Positions 35,462-44,341 of a stretch of DNA of 64,000 bases are shown here, one piece after another. The notes beneath the pieces are model-generated. The model was not told the DNA's origin, ran no database searches, and saw only the letters and a list, made by a program, of their open reading frames with translations. Each line of letters opens with the position of its first letter. Within the stretch, counting starts at the first letter, position 1. Source of the stretch: Paracoccus benzoatiresistens (GTDB taxonomy: Bacteria; Pseudomonadota; Alphaproteobacteria; Rhodobacterales; Rhodobacteraceae). The translations under genes and the position numbers were made by a program. The stretch is taken from the NCBI RefSeq assembly GCF_026913015.1, contig NZ_JAPTYD010000012.1, forward strand, positions 1 to 64,000, given 5' to 3'.

Positions 35462-36685
35462 TTCGCTGCGGTGCGGAATGTTCCGATTGCGCACCATCTG
35501 GTCGGCCCGTATCCTCAGCCTGGTTCTTCCTTTGTCGCGGCACCCTTGTTTAAGCATTTGTTTCCAGTTCGCGATGGCGTCTACGCCATCGATACCATTC
35601 GCGCCGCCGCCATTGTGCTGGTTGTCCTTTACCATGTGATTGGATCGGATCCGGCGGCAGGCCTCGAGATAGCTCCTCCTCATCCGCTACGGAGTCTGGC
35701 GGACATCCTGAACGAGATCCATATGCCGGTCTTCGCGGCGATATCGGGCCTTGTCTATGCCATGAAACCGGCAAGCTGGTCGGGCCTGCTGCCTTTCCTG
35801 TGGAAAAAGCTTCTTCGCTTGGCCGTGCCGGGAATGGTTGCAACGATCACCTTCGCAGTCGCGCTTCAGTTCGTCGCGACAGGTTTCACACTGCCGTCAC
35901 CCTTGTGGCATCTTGCTGTCTATCCCTTTGTTCATTTCTGGTTTCTCCAAGCATTGATGGTGGTTCTGACCCATACCGCAATTGCTGATGCCTTGACGCG
36001 TGGCCATTCGGCCTGGCCTACGTTGCTCCTGGGATCGGCCGCGCTCTCGACCGGTTTTCTTCCCGGAACCAGCTTAATGGCTTTCAACGGCGCGGTATGG
36101 CTGCTGCCTTATTTTGCGCTCGGCCAGCTTCTGTGGCGATATCGAAGCCGGGTCGAGGAGCGGAAGGGATTCATCTGCATCCTTGCGGTCCTGGGGATCG
36201 CGGCAGGGCTAGGTGCCGACATCTTGCAGATAAATGCGTCCGGAGGCGTAAACCCCCACCATTCTGCGCCGGAAAACTTCCTGCTTTCCATGGGCGTCTG
36301 CCTGGGCATCGTTGCGATCCCGGCATTGGGCTGGATCGCGTGGTTGGCCGCTCCATCCTTCGTGATCTATCTTTACCACCCTTTGGCCACCTCGGCGACA
36401 CGCCGGCTCCTGGCAGCCCTGGGCATCGAGCATAACGGCATTCACATTGTGCTTGGCGTGATTGCCGGCGTCGCATTGCCCTTGGTCATATATGTGGCTG
36501 CAACGCAGCATTTCCTGGGAGAGCGGATTGTACTTGGACAGAATGACAGAAAGCTGAACGACATAAAATTACCAAAAACATATACATCCTATTGCAATGT
36601 TGCGCATCAGCCCATACCACTTAGCATCAGACAGCCGGCGCTTCTGCGCCGCAGCAGATGTGAAGGAGAAGCCGATGGCCCTTGA
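35450..36685 (+). CDS. Acyltransferase 3 family membrane protein, lower GC
   Basis: A protein of up to 411 residues with about ten hydrophobic segments and the family's opening pattern YAIDTIRAAAIVLVVLYHVIGS, expected to acylate a cell-surface or exported glycan. The first possible start is GTG 35450; a TTG at 35558, just before VRDGVYAIDT, fits the family better, and neither has a clear ribosome binding site. Composition is lower (52 percent G+C in 35941-36000) than its neighbours. The last ~45 residues look unlike the family and run across the ccr ribosome binding site and start, so the natural stop may have been lost. Sitting between ecm and ccr, it is probably an insertion. Confidence 0.65.
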   Translation: MLRQFAAVRNVPIAHHLVGPYPQPGSSFVAAPLFKHLFPVRDGVYAIDTIRAAAIVLVVLYHVIGSDPAAGLEIAPPHPLRSLADILNEIHMPVFAAISGLVYAMKPASWSGLLPFLWKKLLRLAVPGMVATITFAVALQFVATGFTLPSPLWHLAVYPFVHFWFLQALMVVLTHTAIADALTRGHSAWPTLLLGSAALSTGFLPGTSLMAFNGAVWLLPYFALGQLLWRYRSRVEERKGFICILAVLGIAAGLGADILQINASGGVNPHHSAPENFLLSMGVCLGIVAIPALGWIAWLAAPSFVIYLYHPLATSATRRLLAALGIEHNGIHIVLGVIAGVALPLVIYVAATQHFLGERIVLGQNDRKLNDIKLPKTYTSYCNVAHQPIPLSIRQPALLRRSRCEGEADGP

Positions 36686-37967
36686 CGCCCCGCCCTCAAT
36701 CGCGCCCTATGACGCGCCCATCAAGGACCTGTATGACCTTGGAGAAATGCCGCCACTGGGCCATGTTCCGGCCAGGATGCATGCCTGGGCGATCCGTCGC
36801 GAGCGTCAGGGTGAACCCGACAAGGCCATGCAGCTCGAGGTCGTGGAGACCCCCAGCATCGACAGCAACGAGGTGCTGGTCCTGGTGATGGCGGCAGGCG
36901 TCAACTACAACGGGATCTGGGCGGGGCTTGGCATTCCGATCAGCATGTTCGACGTCCACAAGCAACCCTATCACATCGCGGGATCCGACGCCTCGGGGAT
37001 CGTCTGGGCCGTGGGCGACAAGGTCAGGCGCTGGAAGGTCGGCGACGAGGTCGTGATCCACTGCAACCAGGACGACGGCGATGACGAGGAATGCAACGGC
37101 GGCGACCCGATGTATTCGCCCACGCAGCGCATCTGGGGATACGAGACCCCCGACGGCAGCTTCGCGCAATTCACCCGCGTCCAGTCCCAGCAGTTGATGC
37201 CCCGCCCCCGACACCTGACGTGGGAAGAATCGGCCTGCTATACGCTGACGCTGGCCACCGCCTACCGGATGCTGTTCGGGCACGAGCCGCACGAGCTGAA
37301 GCCCGGCATGAACGTGCTGGTCTGGGGCGCGTCGGGGGGCCTTGGATCCTATGCCATCCAGCTGATCAACGCGGCGGGCGGCAATGCCATCGGCGTCATC
37401 AGCGAAGAAGACAAGCGCGACTTCGTCATGGGCCTGGGGGCCAAGGGCGTGATCAACCGCAGGGAGTTCAACTGCTGGGGTCAGCTGCCCACCGTGAACA
37501 CGCCCGAATACAAGGAATGGTTCAACGAGGTCCGCAAGTTCGGCAAGGCCATCTGGGACATCACCGGCAAGGGCAACAATGTCGACATCGTCTTCGAACA
37601 TCCGGGCGAGGCGACCTTCCCCGTCAGCACCTTTGTCTGCAAGAAGGGCGGCATGGTGGTGATCTGCGCGGGGACCACCGGCTTCAACTGCACCTTCGAC
37701 GTGCGCTATCTGTGGATGCACCAGAAGCGCATCCAGGGATCGCATTTCGCGCATCTGAAGCAGGCAAGCGCGGCCAACAAGCTGATGCTGGAACGCCGCC
37801 TTGATCCCTGCATGTCCGAGGTCTTTCCCTGGGCCGAAATCCCGGCCGCGCATGTGAAGATGATGAAGAACCAGCACAAGCCAGGCAACATGGCCGTTCT
37901 GGTGCAGGCGCCGACCACGGGCCTGCGCACCTTCGAGGATGCGCTGGAGGCCGGCCGCCAGCTTTGA
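36675..37967 (+). CDS. ccr: Crotonyl-CoA carboxylase/reductase
   Basis: Key enzyme of the ethylmalonyl-CoA pathway: reductive carboxylation of crotonyl-CoA to (2S)-ethylmalonyl-CoA with NADPH and CO2. The 430-residue medium-chain dehydrogenase has the N-terminal KDLYDLGEMPPLGHVP typical of CCR, a nucleotide-binding loop WGASGGLGSYAIQLINAAGG (about residues 216-235) and a C-terminal FPWAEIPAAHVKM. GAAGGAG lies before the ATG. An in-frame upstream start (36597) is unsupported. It acts in sequence with ecm. Confidence 0.97.
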   Translation: MALDAPPSIAPYDAPIKDLYDLGEMPPLGHVPARMHAWAIRRERQGEPDKAMQLEVVETPSIDSNEVLVLVMAAGVNYNGIWAGLGIPISMFDVHKQPYHIAGSDASGIVWAVGDKVRRWKVGDEVVIHCNQDDGDDEECNGGDPMYSPTQRIWGYETPDGSFAQFTRVQSQQLMPRPRHLTWEESACYTLTLATAYRMLFGHEPHELKPGMNVLVWGASGGLGSYAIQLINAAGGNAIGVISEEDKRDFVMGLGAKGVINRREFNCWGQLPTVNTPEYKEWFNEVRKFGKAIWDITGKGNNVDIVFEHPGEATFPVSTFVCKKGGMVVICAGTTGFNCTFDVRYLWMHQKRIQGSHFAHLKQASAANKLMLERRLDPCMSEVFPWAEIPAAHVKMMKNQHKPGNMAVLVQAPTTGLRTFEDALEAGRQL

Positions 37968-38039
37968 CGCCAGGCGGGGCAGACACCGGGGCCGCCGGCG
38001 GGCAGCCCCGTCAGGACCCCGCACCAGCGCGCGGCGGGC

Positions 38040-38243
38040 TCAGGCTTCGGCCTGCCGCTGATCGACCACGTGGCACTTCCATTCCCGCACTGTTTCCTTG
38101 GGATGGCTGTCCAGCCATCTGGCAATTTCCTGCTGGCCGTGGACCATGCAGGCCATCATGCTCATGTCGATGAAAACCAGGCTGCGATCCTGGCAACTGG
38201 CAGGTTCGACCGACAGGCAGCTTACAAACAACAGTTCGATCAC
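38040..38243 (-). CDS. Small four-cysteine protein, paralogue 1
   Basis: A 67-residue protein starting at GTG 38243, with AAGGA seven bases upstream. It is clearly related to the next gene upstream (38421-38627): both read (M)IEL-FV-CL, then C17, a third cysteine (C32 here), GQ-E-ARWL--HP, V--WKC (C57). Four cysteines are at matching positions. I do not recognise a named family. The hydrophobic start is too short for a secure membrane or signal call. Function unknown; paired cysteines suggest metal binding or disulfides. It is missed if only ATG starts are used. Confidence 0.75.
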   Translation of the reverse strand: MIELLFVSCLSVEPASCQDRSLVFIDMSMMACMVHGQQEIARWLDSHPKETVREWKCHVVDQRQAEA

Positions 38244-38420
38244 CGGATCATCCTTTCCGTTTCTCCCGGCCTGACCTCCCCGGTCTTCAGGATAGGGAAA
38301 GCTTCTCGCGCAGGCGTGATTCCGACGTGAATTCGCCATCGATTGCTGGCGCTGCATCCAGATTGGACGCAGCCGGGGCTGATGTGGCGCGGCCTTGACC
38401 AGCGGGCGGACAAGCCCGGT
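38244..38420. other. Spacer between the two paralogous small genes
   Basis: A 177-base gap with no coding potential that I could support and no clear terminator. It may contain a promoter for the downstream paralogue. Confidence 0.4.
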
Positions 38421-38627
38421 TCAGATCGCGGCGTCGTCCTGCCCGGCGGGACGGCATTTCCAGGCGGTCACCTGGTCGTCGGGATGCGTTTCAAGCCATC
38501 GCGCCAGTTCGCTCTGGCCGTCCAGCAGGCAGGTGAAAAGGCCGTTCTGCTCCTCGAACAGCAGGCTGTGTTCGGTGCAGCGCTGCGGGTCGGAGATCAG
38601 GCAGGTAACAAAGAACAGCTCGATCAT
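38421..38627 (-). CDS. Small four-cysteine protein, paralogue 2
   Basis: A 68-residue protein, ATG start with AAAGGAA five bases upstream. It is paralogous to the product at 38040-38243; C9, C17, C33 and C58 align with the four cysteines there, and the ARWLETHP and VTAWKC stretches match. The tandem arrangement with the same orientation indicates local duplication. No named family recognised. The next gene (RecD-like helicase) is divergent. Confidence 0.78.
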   Translation of the reverse strand: MIELFFVTCLISDPQRCTEHSLLFEEQNGLFTCLLDGQSELARWLETHPDDQVTAWKCRPAGQDDAAI

Positions 38628-38714
38628 CGGCGTTCCTTTCGGTGATCAGCAAAGACCCCTCAGCGCCGAAAAAGTTGCATGGGCAATCGCTGCCGCGCGC
38701 GATACAGGAGAGGC

Positions 38715-40241
38715 ATGACCGTTTCCGCCCCCACCCTGTCCCCCGACCAGGCCGATGCCTGGGATGCCCTGGCCGAGACATTCGGCGCGGCCGGCATCGA
38801 CCTGATCGCCGAGGAGGTGCAGCCCCCGCAACCCGGCAAGGGCCGCGTCATGGCGGTGATCGGCAAGGCGGGCTCGGGCAAGACGCTGCTGCTGTCGCAG
38901 ATCACCAAGGCCCTGCGCGGCGCGGGGGTCGAGGTGGTCAGCGGCGATTACGAAGGCCGCCGCCGCAAGGACCGGCGCAGCGTGGCGATCCTGGCGCCGA
39001 CCAACAAGGCGGCCTTCGTGCTGCGGATGCGCGGCGTGCCGGCAACCACGATCCACCGGATCCTTTATACCCCCGTCTATGACCCGGAATATGAAAAGCT
39101 GGCCGAGTGGCTGACCGGCGCCGGCGACCGGCCCGCGGTCGAGGGCATGACGGATGTCGCGCTTGACCGGGCCAAGGCCTTCTTCGACCAGCACGCCTCG
39201 ATCCCCGGCGCCCTGGCGGCGGCGGGCCTGCGCGGCTCGGACTTCATCCGCGGCTGGAAGCGGCGCGAGGATGCGCTGGACGTGGGGCTGATCGACGAAG
39301 CATCGATGCTGGACGAAAAGCAGTTCGAGGATCTGCGCGAGATCTTTCCGATCCTTATCCTGTTCGGCGATCCGGCGCAGCTTGCCCCCGTGGGCCAGTC
39401 GGGCGAGATGGTGTTCGAGAAGCTGGCAGCCAGCCAGCGGCTTGTCCTGAACCGCATCCACCGCCAGGCAGACGACAGCCCGATCCTGGATCTGGCCCAT
39501 GCGCTTGCCGATGACAGCCTGACCTTTGACGGCTTCGAAAGCATGATCCGCGCCGCCGCCCGCAAGGACGACCGGGTGGTCTGGGCCGAGCGGGTCGAAA
39601 GCGACCTGATGGCGCGCAGCCCCGTGCTGGTCTGGCGCAACGCCACCCGCATCCGGCTGATCCATGCCTTTCGCGCCGCCTATGGCGCGCCGGGCGATGC
39701 GCTGCTGCCCGGAGAGCCGCTGATCTGCGACGGGCTTGAACTGCCCCTGAAGCACCGCAAGAAGCGCATCGACCTTGAGGCGCGGGGCCTTATCAAGGGC
39801 GCGCAGGTGGTCTATCTGGGACCGGGCCGCCAGCCCGGCTTTTCCCGCCTGCACGTGATCGGGGCCGAGGATCCGCGCCTGTCGGCCGCCAGCATCGTCA
39901 AGATCGAGCTGCCGGACGAGGAAGAGCCCTTCATCCCCTATGCCGCCCGCATGGGCGCGACCTTCCTGCATGGCGCGGCAGTGACGATCCACAAGTCGCA
40001 AGGGTCGCAGTGGCCCGAGGTGCAGGTCTTCGGCCCCGACATCTCGGCCGCCGCATGGTCGAACCGAAGCGAGGCGGGCATTCCGTTGTGGAAGCGGCTG
40101 ACCTATGTCGCGATCACCCGCGCGCAGGAACGGCTGCTCTGGGTCACGAAGTCGCGGCTGGCCCGCCCCACCGCGCCGCTTGGAACGGCTGACCTGGACG
40201 CGCCCGTCGCGGACCTGGCGCTGGCGGCCGAGGAGGAGTGA
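38715..40241 (+). CDS. RecD-like ATP-dependent DNA helicase (superfamily 1)
   Basis: A 508-residue SF1B helicase related to RecD2/UvrD_C_2 proteins. Walker A is VIGKAGSGKTLLL (residues 48-60), Walker B with VGLIDEASML (about 190-199), motif III GDPAQLAPVG, and the C-terminal motifs GAAVTIHKSQGSQWPEV and LTYVAITRAQERLLW. It lacks RecB/RecC neighbours, so it probably acts alone in repair or recombination rather than as RecBCD. AGGAGAGGC precedes the ATG at 38715. A degenerate copy of the 3'-end repeat follows its stop. Confidence 0.92.
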   Translation: MTVSAPTLSPDQADAWDALAETFGAAGIDLIAEEVQPPQPGKGRVMAVIGKAGSGKTLLLSQITKALRGAGVEVVSGDYEGRRRKDRRSVAILAPTNKAAFVLRMRGVPATTIHRILYTPVYDPEYEKLAEWLTGAGDRPAVEGMTDVALDRAKAFFDQHASIPGALAAAGLRGSDFIRGWKRREDALDVGLIDEASMLDEKQFEDLREIFPILILFGDPAQLAPVGQSGEMVFEKLAASQRLVLNRIHRQADDSPILDLAHALADDSLTFDGFESMIRAAARKDDRVVWAERVESDLMARSPVLVWRNATRIRLIHAFRAAYGAPGDALLPGEPLICDGLELPLKHRKKRIDLEARGLIKGAQVVYLGPGRQPGFSRLHVIGAEDPRLSAASIVKIELPDEEEPFIPYAARMGATFLHGAAVTIHKSQGSQWPEVQVFGPDISAAAWSNRSEAGIPLWKRLTYVAITRAQERLLWVTKSRLARPTAPLGTADLDAPVADLALAAEEE

Positions 40242-40244
40242 GCC

Positions 40245-40280
40245 GGCCTGCGTCCCGCGATGAGCGGGGGGCCAGGCGGA
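40245..40280 (+). repeat. 3'-end repeat element, degenerate copy C
   Basis: Soon after the RecD-like stop: CTGCGTCCCGCGATGAGCGG. The first 15 bases match the start of copies A and B in the same orientation relative to the gene, but the hairpin and GATATTT half are not recognisable. Confidence 0.5.
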
Positions 40281-40288
40281 AAGACCCG

Positions 40289-41077
40289 CTATCTGTTCGT
40301 GCGCCGGTGGTCCAGGCGTTCGATGGACAGGCGCAGAGCCTCGACCAGGGCCTCCTTGGGGATGCCGGTTTCCTGGGACAGGCGCATGATCCCGAAATGG
40401 ACGCGGGCCAGTTCCTGGTAATAGCGCGCGAAGGTATAGTTGATCGACGCGCCCACCACGGCGCCGAAGATCGGGGCGGCCTGCGCCGCCAGCTTCTGGC
40501 CCATCGACACCGACAGGCGCGGCGCGACGCGGCTGATCAGTCCCTGCACGGTCTGCCCCGTCACCGACAAACGCGCCGCCAGCAGGCCCATGTCGGTCGT
40601 GTCATCCTCGGCCATGGGTCCGGCGGCGGCGAAGATGCGCAGGCACTCCATGCGCACCTCCTCGCTTTGGGGATCCAGGCCGTGCTCGGCGGCGATGTCC
40701 AGCATCGCGCGCAGAAGCAGGGTGATCGTCACCGGCAGCTCGATCATCGCGCCGGCAAAGCCGCCCATGCCCCCCGCCGCCCCGCTGACGGTCGAGGCCA
40801 TGCGGTTGAACCAGTCTCCCCGGTCGCGCACCATCCGGCGCGACGTGCTGGCCGCCGCGAAGGCCCGGCCAAGCGCCGAACGGGTAAGGCGGTCCATACG
40901 GTTGCGGACAAAGGCGGGCAGCTTCTCGACCAGGCCCTCGGCGCTGTTGCCGACGATGGCCATGACCTCCATCCCCAGGCCGCCGGCATCCAGATAGCGC
41001 CGCGCGAGGCGGTCGATCTGGGCATGGACGGACGGGTCATTGATCGGTGGAAGCACCAGCTGCGGATTGGTCGCCAT
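40289..41077 (-). CDS. EcsC family protein
   Basis: A 262-residue protein of the EcsC family, named after an accessory gene of a Bacillus ABC transporter; the molecular function is not known. It has a glycine/alanine-rich central segment (VSGAAGGMGGFAGAMIELPVTITLLLRAMLDIAAEHG) that may insert in or contact membranes, and a second such region near AAQAAPIFGAVVGASINYTFARYY. GAGAGGAT precedes the ATG. Its first 41 bases overlap the end of the upstream acetyltransferase gene, a long overlap that points to translational coupling. Confidence 0.85.
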   Translation of the reverse strand: MATNPQLVLPPINDPSVHAQIDRLARRYLDAGGLGMEVMAIVGNSAEGLVEKLPAFVRNRMDRLTRSALGRAFAAASTSRRMVRDRGDWFNRMASTVSGAAGGMGGFAGAMIELPVTITLLLRAMLDIAAEHGLDPQSEEVRMECLRIFAAAGPMAEDDTTDMGLLAARLSVTGQTVQGLISRVAPRLSVSMGQKLAAQAAPIFGAVVGASINYTFARYYQELARVHFGIMRLSQETGIPKEALVEALRLSIERLDHRRTNR

Positions 41078-41654
41078 CGATATCCTCTCTTGGGTGATCG
41101 ACCGTGATGCAGGCCGACAGGACATTGGCGCCGCGCGACATTTCCGCCATGCCCTCCAGCACGCCGGGCGAGGTCTCGCGCATCACCGGCCCTTCCACAC
41201 CAACCCAGGCGCCGGGGCGAAGTTCCAGTCCCAGCACCCGGTCGGGATTCGTGGGCGGCGGCATGACGACGTGATCCAGCCGCGAAAATCCGAAGCGGCC
41301 GTAATAGGGCGCATCGCCCACCAGCAGCACCCTGCCCCATCCAAGCCGCCGTGCCCGGGCAAGGCTGTCGCGCATCAGAAGGCCGCCCAGGCCTTCCCCC
41401 TGCGCGGTCGGATGGACCGCGATCGGGCCCAGCAGCAGCACCGGCCTGCGCGCCACGCGCACCGGCCAGAAGCGGATGGCGGCCAGCAGGATGTCCGACG
41501 GATCACGCAGCACCAGGCACAGGTCGGCCACCCTGGGCACGCCCTCGCGCAGGCGATAGGACGACAGCGCGGTCCGGCCCGGCGCGAAACACAGGTCGTA
41601 AAGGGCCTCGACCTCGGGCTCGTCGGCGGCTGTCTCGGGGCAGATCTCGAACAT
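41037..41654 (-). CDS. GNAT-family N-acetyltransferase
   Basis: A 205-residue acetyl-CoA-dependent acetyltransferase of the YhbS-like group. The acetyl-CoA binding region is LGPIAVHPTAQGEGLGGLLM (motif A with the Q-G-E-G-L-G loop), followed by VLLVGDAPYYGRFGF, typical of this subgroup. AAGGAGG precedes the ATG at 41654. The acceptor substrate is unknown. Its 3' end overlaps the EcsC-family gene by 41 bases. Confidence 0.9.
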   Translation of the reverse strand: MFEICPETAADEPEVEALYDLCFAPGRTALSSYRLREGVPRVADLCLVLRDPSDILLAAIRFWPVRVARRPVLLLGPIAVHPTAQGEGLGGLLMRDSLARARRLGWGRVLLVGDAPYYGRFGFSRLDHVVMPPPTNPDRVLGLELRPGAWVGVEGPVMRETSPGVLEGMAEMSRGANVLSACITVDHPREDIDGDQSAAGASTDQ

Positions 41655-41775
41655 CGCGCCTCCTTGGTTCGGCGGCCCCTTAGCATGGGTGTCCGGGTGA
41701 TGAAACCGGCACCGGCCATTGCGGGTCCGCGCGGCTGATGGCAGGTTGGCGCGGCGCATCAACAGGAGGCCCGCG

Positions 41776-42378
41776 ATGTTCTACCGCCCCGAGGCAGGCC
41801 ACGGGCTGCCCCACAATCCCTTCAACGCGATCATCGCGCCCCGGCCGATCGGCTGGGTTTCGACCCGCGGCACGGCTGGCGACAACTTGGCCCCTTATTC
41901 CTTCTTCAACGCGGTCGCCTATGTGCCGCCGCAGGTGATGTTCGCCTCGACCGGCGCCAAGGCGGATCGCCAAGGCACCAAGGACAGCGTCGCGCAGATC
42001 ATCGAGACCGGGGTGTTCTGCGTCAACATCGCGACGGGCGACATGCGCGACCAGGTGAACGCCAGTTCGGCCCCTTTGCCCGCCGGGACCAACGAATTCC
42101 AGGCCGCGGGGATCGAGGCCGCGGAATGCGAAACCATCGACTGCCCGCGCGTGGCCAGCGCCGCCGCCGCCCTTGAATGCCGCATGACCCGCATCCTGCC
42201 CTTGGCGGGCAAGGCGAACTATGCCGTTTTCGGCGTGGTGACGGGCGTGCATCTCCGCGACGATTGCGTGGTGGATGGCCGCTTCGATCCGCGTGCGGCC
42301 GGCGGCTGGATTGCACGCCTGGGCTACAAGGATTATGCCGCCGTCCAGGACTTGTTTGAAATGGACCGCCCCGCATGA
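41776..42378 (+). CDS. Flavin reductase-like FMN-binding protein
   Basis: A 200-residue protein of the flavin reductase-like (split-barrel FMN-binding) family. The opening [32 protein letters not shown] is the characteristic FMN-binding segment. Such proteins reduce flavin for a partner monooxygenase or act as oxidoreductases; no oxygenase gene is adjacent, so the partner is unknown. AGGAGG lies before the ATG. Its stop overlaps the apt start (ATGA). Confidence 0.9.
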   Translation: MFYRPEAGHGLPHNPFNAIIAPRPIGWVSTRGTAGDNLAPYSFFNAVAYVPPQVMFASTGAKADRQGTKDSVAQIIETGVFCVNIATGDMRDQVNASSAPLPAGTNEFQAAGIEAAECETIDCPRVASAAAALECRMTRILPLAGKANYAVFGVVTGVHLRDDCVVDGRFDPRAAGGWIARLGYKDYAAVQDLFEMDRPA

Positions 42379-42908
42379 TCCGAAACGTCAAGGATTACAT
42401 CCGCACCATTGCCGACTTCCCGCACGAGGGGATCATGTTCCGCGACGTGACCACGCTGTTTGCGGACGCACGCGGCTTCCGCATGGCGGTGGACCAGCTG
42501 CTGGCCCCCTATGCGGGCGCGCGGATCGACAAGGTCGTGGGGCTCGAGGCGCGCGGGTTCATCCTTGGCGGCGCGGTGGCGCATCAGCTTTCCACCGGCT
42601 TCGTGCCGATCCGCAAGAAGGGCAAGCTGCCGGGCGCGGTAATCTCTCAGGCCTATCAGCTGGAATATGGCGAGGCCGTGGTCGAGGTCCATGACGACGC
42701 CCTGAAGCCGGGCGAACGGGTGCTGATCGTGGACGACCTGCTGGCGACCGGCGGCACGGCGGCGGCGGGGATCACGCTGTGCGAACGGTTGGGGGCAAAG
42801 GTGGTGGGCTGCGCCTTCGTGATCGACCTGCCGGACCTGGGCGGGCGGCGGCTGCTGGAAGGCCTGGGGCATGAGGTTCATGCGCTGACCCGTTTCGATG
42901 GGGATTGA
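42375..42908 (+). CDS. apt: Adenine phosphoribosyltransferase
   Basis: Purine salvage: adenine plus PRPP to AMP. The 177-residue product has the APT start [34 protein letters not shown], and the PRPP-binding motif [17 protein letters not shown] (about residues 116-132). Full length. Coupled to the flavin-reductase-like gene by a 4-base overlap, and followed after one base by a 14-base-pair inverted repeat. Confidence 0.97.
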   Translation: MIRNVKDYIRTIADFPHEGIMFRDVTTLFADARGFRMAVDQLLAPYAGARIDKVVGLEARGFILGGAVAHQLSTGFVPIRKKGKLPGAVISQAYQLEYGEAVVEVHDDALKPGERVLIVDDLLATGGTAAAGITLCERLGAKVVGCAFVIDLPDLGGRRLLEGLGHEVHALTRFDGD

Positions 42909-42938
42909 CGTAGGGTGCGTGCTTGCACGCACCCTACG
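42909..42938. terminator. Shared hairpin between convergent apt and FAD-oxidase genes
   Basis: CGTAGGGTGCGTGC is followed by its exact reverse complement GCACGCACCCTACG (the two centre bases TT form the tip). It starts one base after the apt stop and contains the stop codon of the opposing gene (42934-42936). There is no T run, so it may act as a bidirectional stem or transcript-end stabiliser. Confidence 0.5.
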
Positions 42939-44331
42939 CCAGGATCACCCCCGGGTTCATGATTCCCGCCGGATCCAGCGCGTCCTTGATCGCGCGCATG
43001 GCGCCCAGTCGCGCGGGATCGCCCCAACGGGCCAGATCCGCCGCCTTCAGCCGCCCGACCCCGTGTTCCGCCGAAAACGACCCCCCACGAGCGACGACCA
43101 TCTCGTGCACCGCGCGGGACAGGTCGCGGCGAATGGCGTCATAGGCGTCGCGGGTCTTCCCCTCGACCGGGAACAGGTTGAAATGCAGGTTGCCGTCGCC
43201 CAGATGGCCGAAGCAGTTGATGCGCAGATCCGCCATGCCCGCCAGCATGGCGCTGGCATCCCGGATGAAGCGGGCGATTTCCGACAAGGGCAGGCTGATG
43301 TCGTGGCTGGCGATGGCGCCGACATGGCGGTTGGCCTCGGGGATCGTTTCCCGGATCGCCCACAGCTCGGCCGCCTGCTGGCCGGATTGCGCGATCACGC
43401 CGTCGCTGACCAGACCGGCCTCGGTGGCATCCGTGAACAATACTTCCAACGCCTCATCGGCGGAAAGGCCGGCGGGCAGGCCGACCTCGACCAGGACCAG
43501 CCAGTCGGGGCGGGTGGCGAAGGGCTGGCGCAGGTCGGGGAAGGCCACGTCCAGGAAACGCAGCCCCTGCCCCGAGATCAGCTCGAACGCCGTCACGCCG
43601 CCCGCCATGCGCGCCTGCGCCAGTGACAGCAGGGTCAGCGCGGCCTCGGGCGATTCCACGACCATCATCGCGACACCGGTTTCGGCAGGCACCGGAGCCA
43701 GCACCAGGGATGCGGCGGTGATGATGCCCAGCGTTCCCTCGGCCCCGATCAGCAGGTCACGCAGGTCATAGCCGGTGTTGTCCTTCCGGAGCCGCTTCAG
43801 GTCATGCATGATCTGCCCCTGCGGCAGGACGGCCTCGACCCCCAGGCACAGGGCGCGCGCATTGCCATGACGCAGCACGTTCACGCCCCCCGCATTGGTG
43901 GCCAACAGGCCGCCGATCTGCGCGGTTCCTTGCGAGGCCAGCGCCAGCGGGAACTGCCGCCCGGCCTTGGCCGCGGCCTCGCGGACCTGTTGCAGGGTGG
44001 CGCCGGCCTCGACCACGATCACGCCTTCCTCGGGATAGACATCGCGGATCCGGTTCATCCGCTCCAGCGACAAGACCAGGGGCACCGCGCCGTCCGGCAT
44101 CACCTGCCCGCCGACCAGGCCGGTGCCGCCGCCGCGCGGGACGATGGGCACGCGGGCCTTTTCGCAAGCGCGGACGATGGCCGCGACCTCCTCGACATCG
44201 CGGGGGGCGGCGACCAGCCCGGCCTGCCCGCGAAAGCGCCCGCGCGGTTCCTCCAGATAGGCGGGGGCGATCTCTCGCATGACGCCCTGGGGCAGCAGGC
44301 GGGCCAAGGCCTCGGTCGCGGGGTTCAGCAT
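42934..44331 (-). CDS. FAD-linked oxidase (D-2-hydroxyacid dehydrogenase type)
   Basis: A 465-residue flavoprotein of the GlcD/D-lactate/D-2-hydroxyglutarate dehydrogenase family. The FAD-binding half has PRGGGTGLVGGQVMPDGAV and LATNAGGVNVLRHGN; the C-terminal cap has GHLGDGNLHFN and SAEHGVGRLK, which carry the metal ligands and active-site residues in relatives. GGAGAG precedes the ATG at 44331; the frame extends upstream to 44397. Which 2-hydroxyacid it oxidises cannot be decided. No GlcE/GlcF genes are adjacent, favouring a single-subunit enzyme. Confidence 0.92.
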   Translation of the reverse strand: MLNPATEALARLLPQGVMREIAPAYLEEPRGRFRGQAGLVAAPRDVEEVAAIVRACEKARVPIVPRGGGTGLVGGQVMPDGAVPLVLSLERMNRIRDVYPEEGVIVVEAGATLQQVREAAAKAGRQFPLALASQGTAQIGGLLATNAGGVNVLRHGNARALCLGVEAVLPQGQIMHDLKRLRKDNTGYDLRDLLIGAEGTLGIITAASLVLAPVPAETGVAMMVVESPEAALTLLSLAQARMAGGVTAFELISGQGLRFLDVAFPDLRQPFATRPDWLVLVEVGLPAGLSADEALEVLFTDATEAGLVSDGVIAQSGQQAAELWAIRETIPEANRHVGAIASHDISLPLSEIARFIRDASAMLAGMADLRINCFGHLGDGNLHFNLFPVEGKTRDAYDAIRRDLSRAVHEMVVARGGSFSAEHGVGRLKAADLARWGDPARLGAMRAIKDALDPAGIMNPGVILA

Positions 44332-44341
44332 CGTCTCTCCT

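Noticed and set aside
38646..40001. A 451-codon minus-strand frame over the RecD-like helicase
   Set aside because: Antisense to a gene with all SF1 helicase motifs intact; no domain or start signal of its own.
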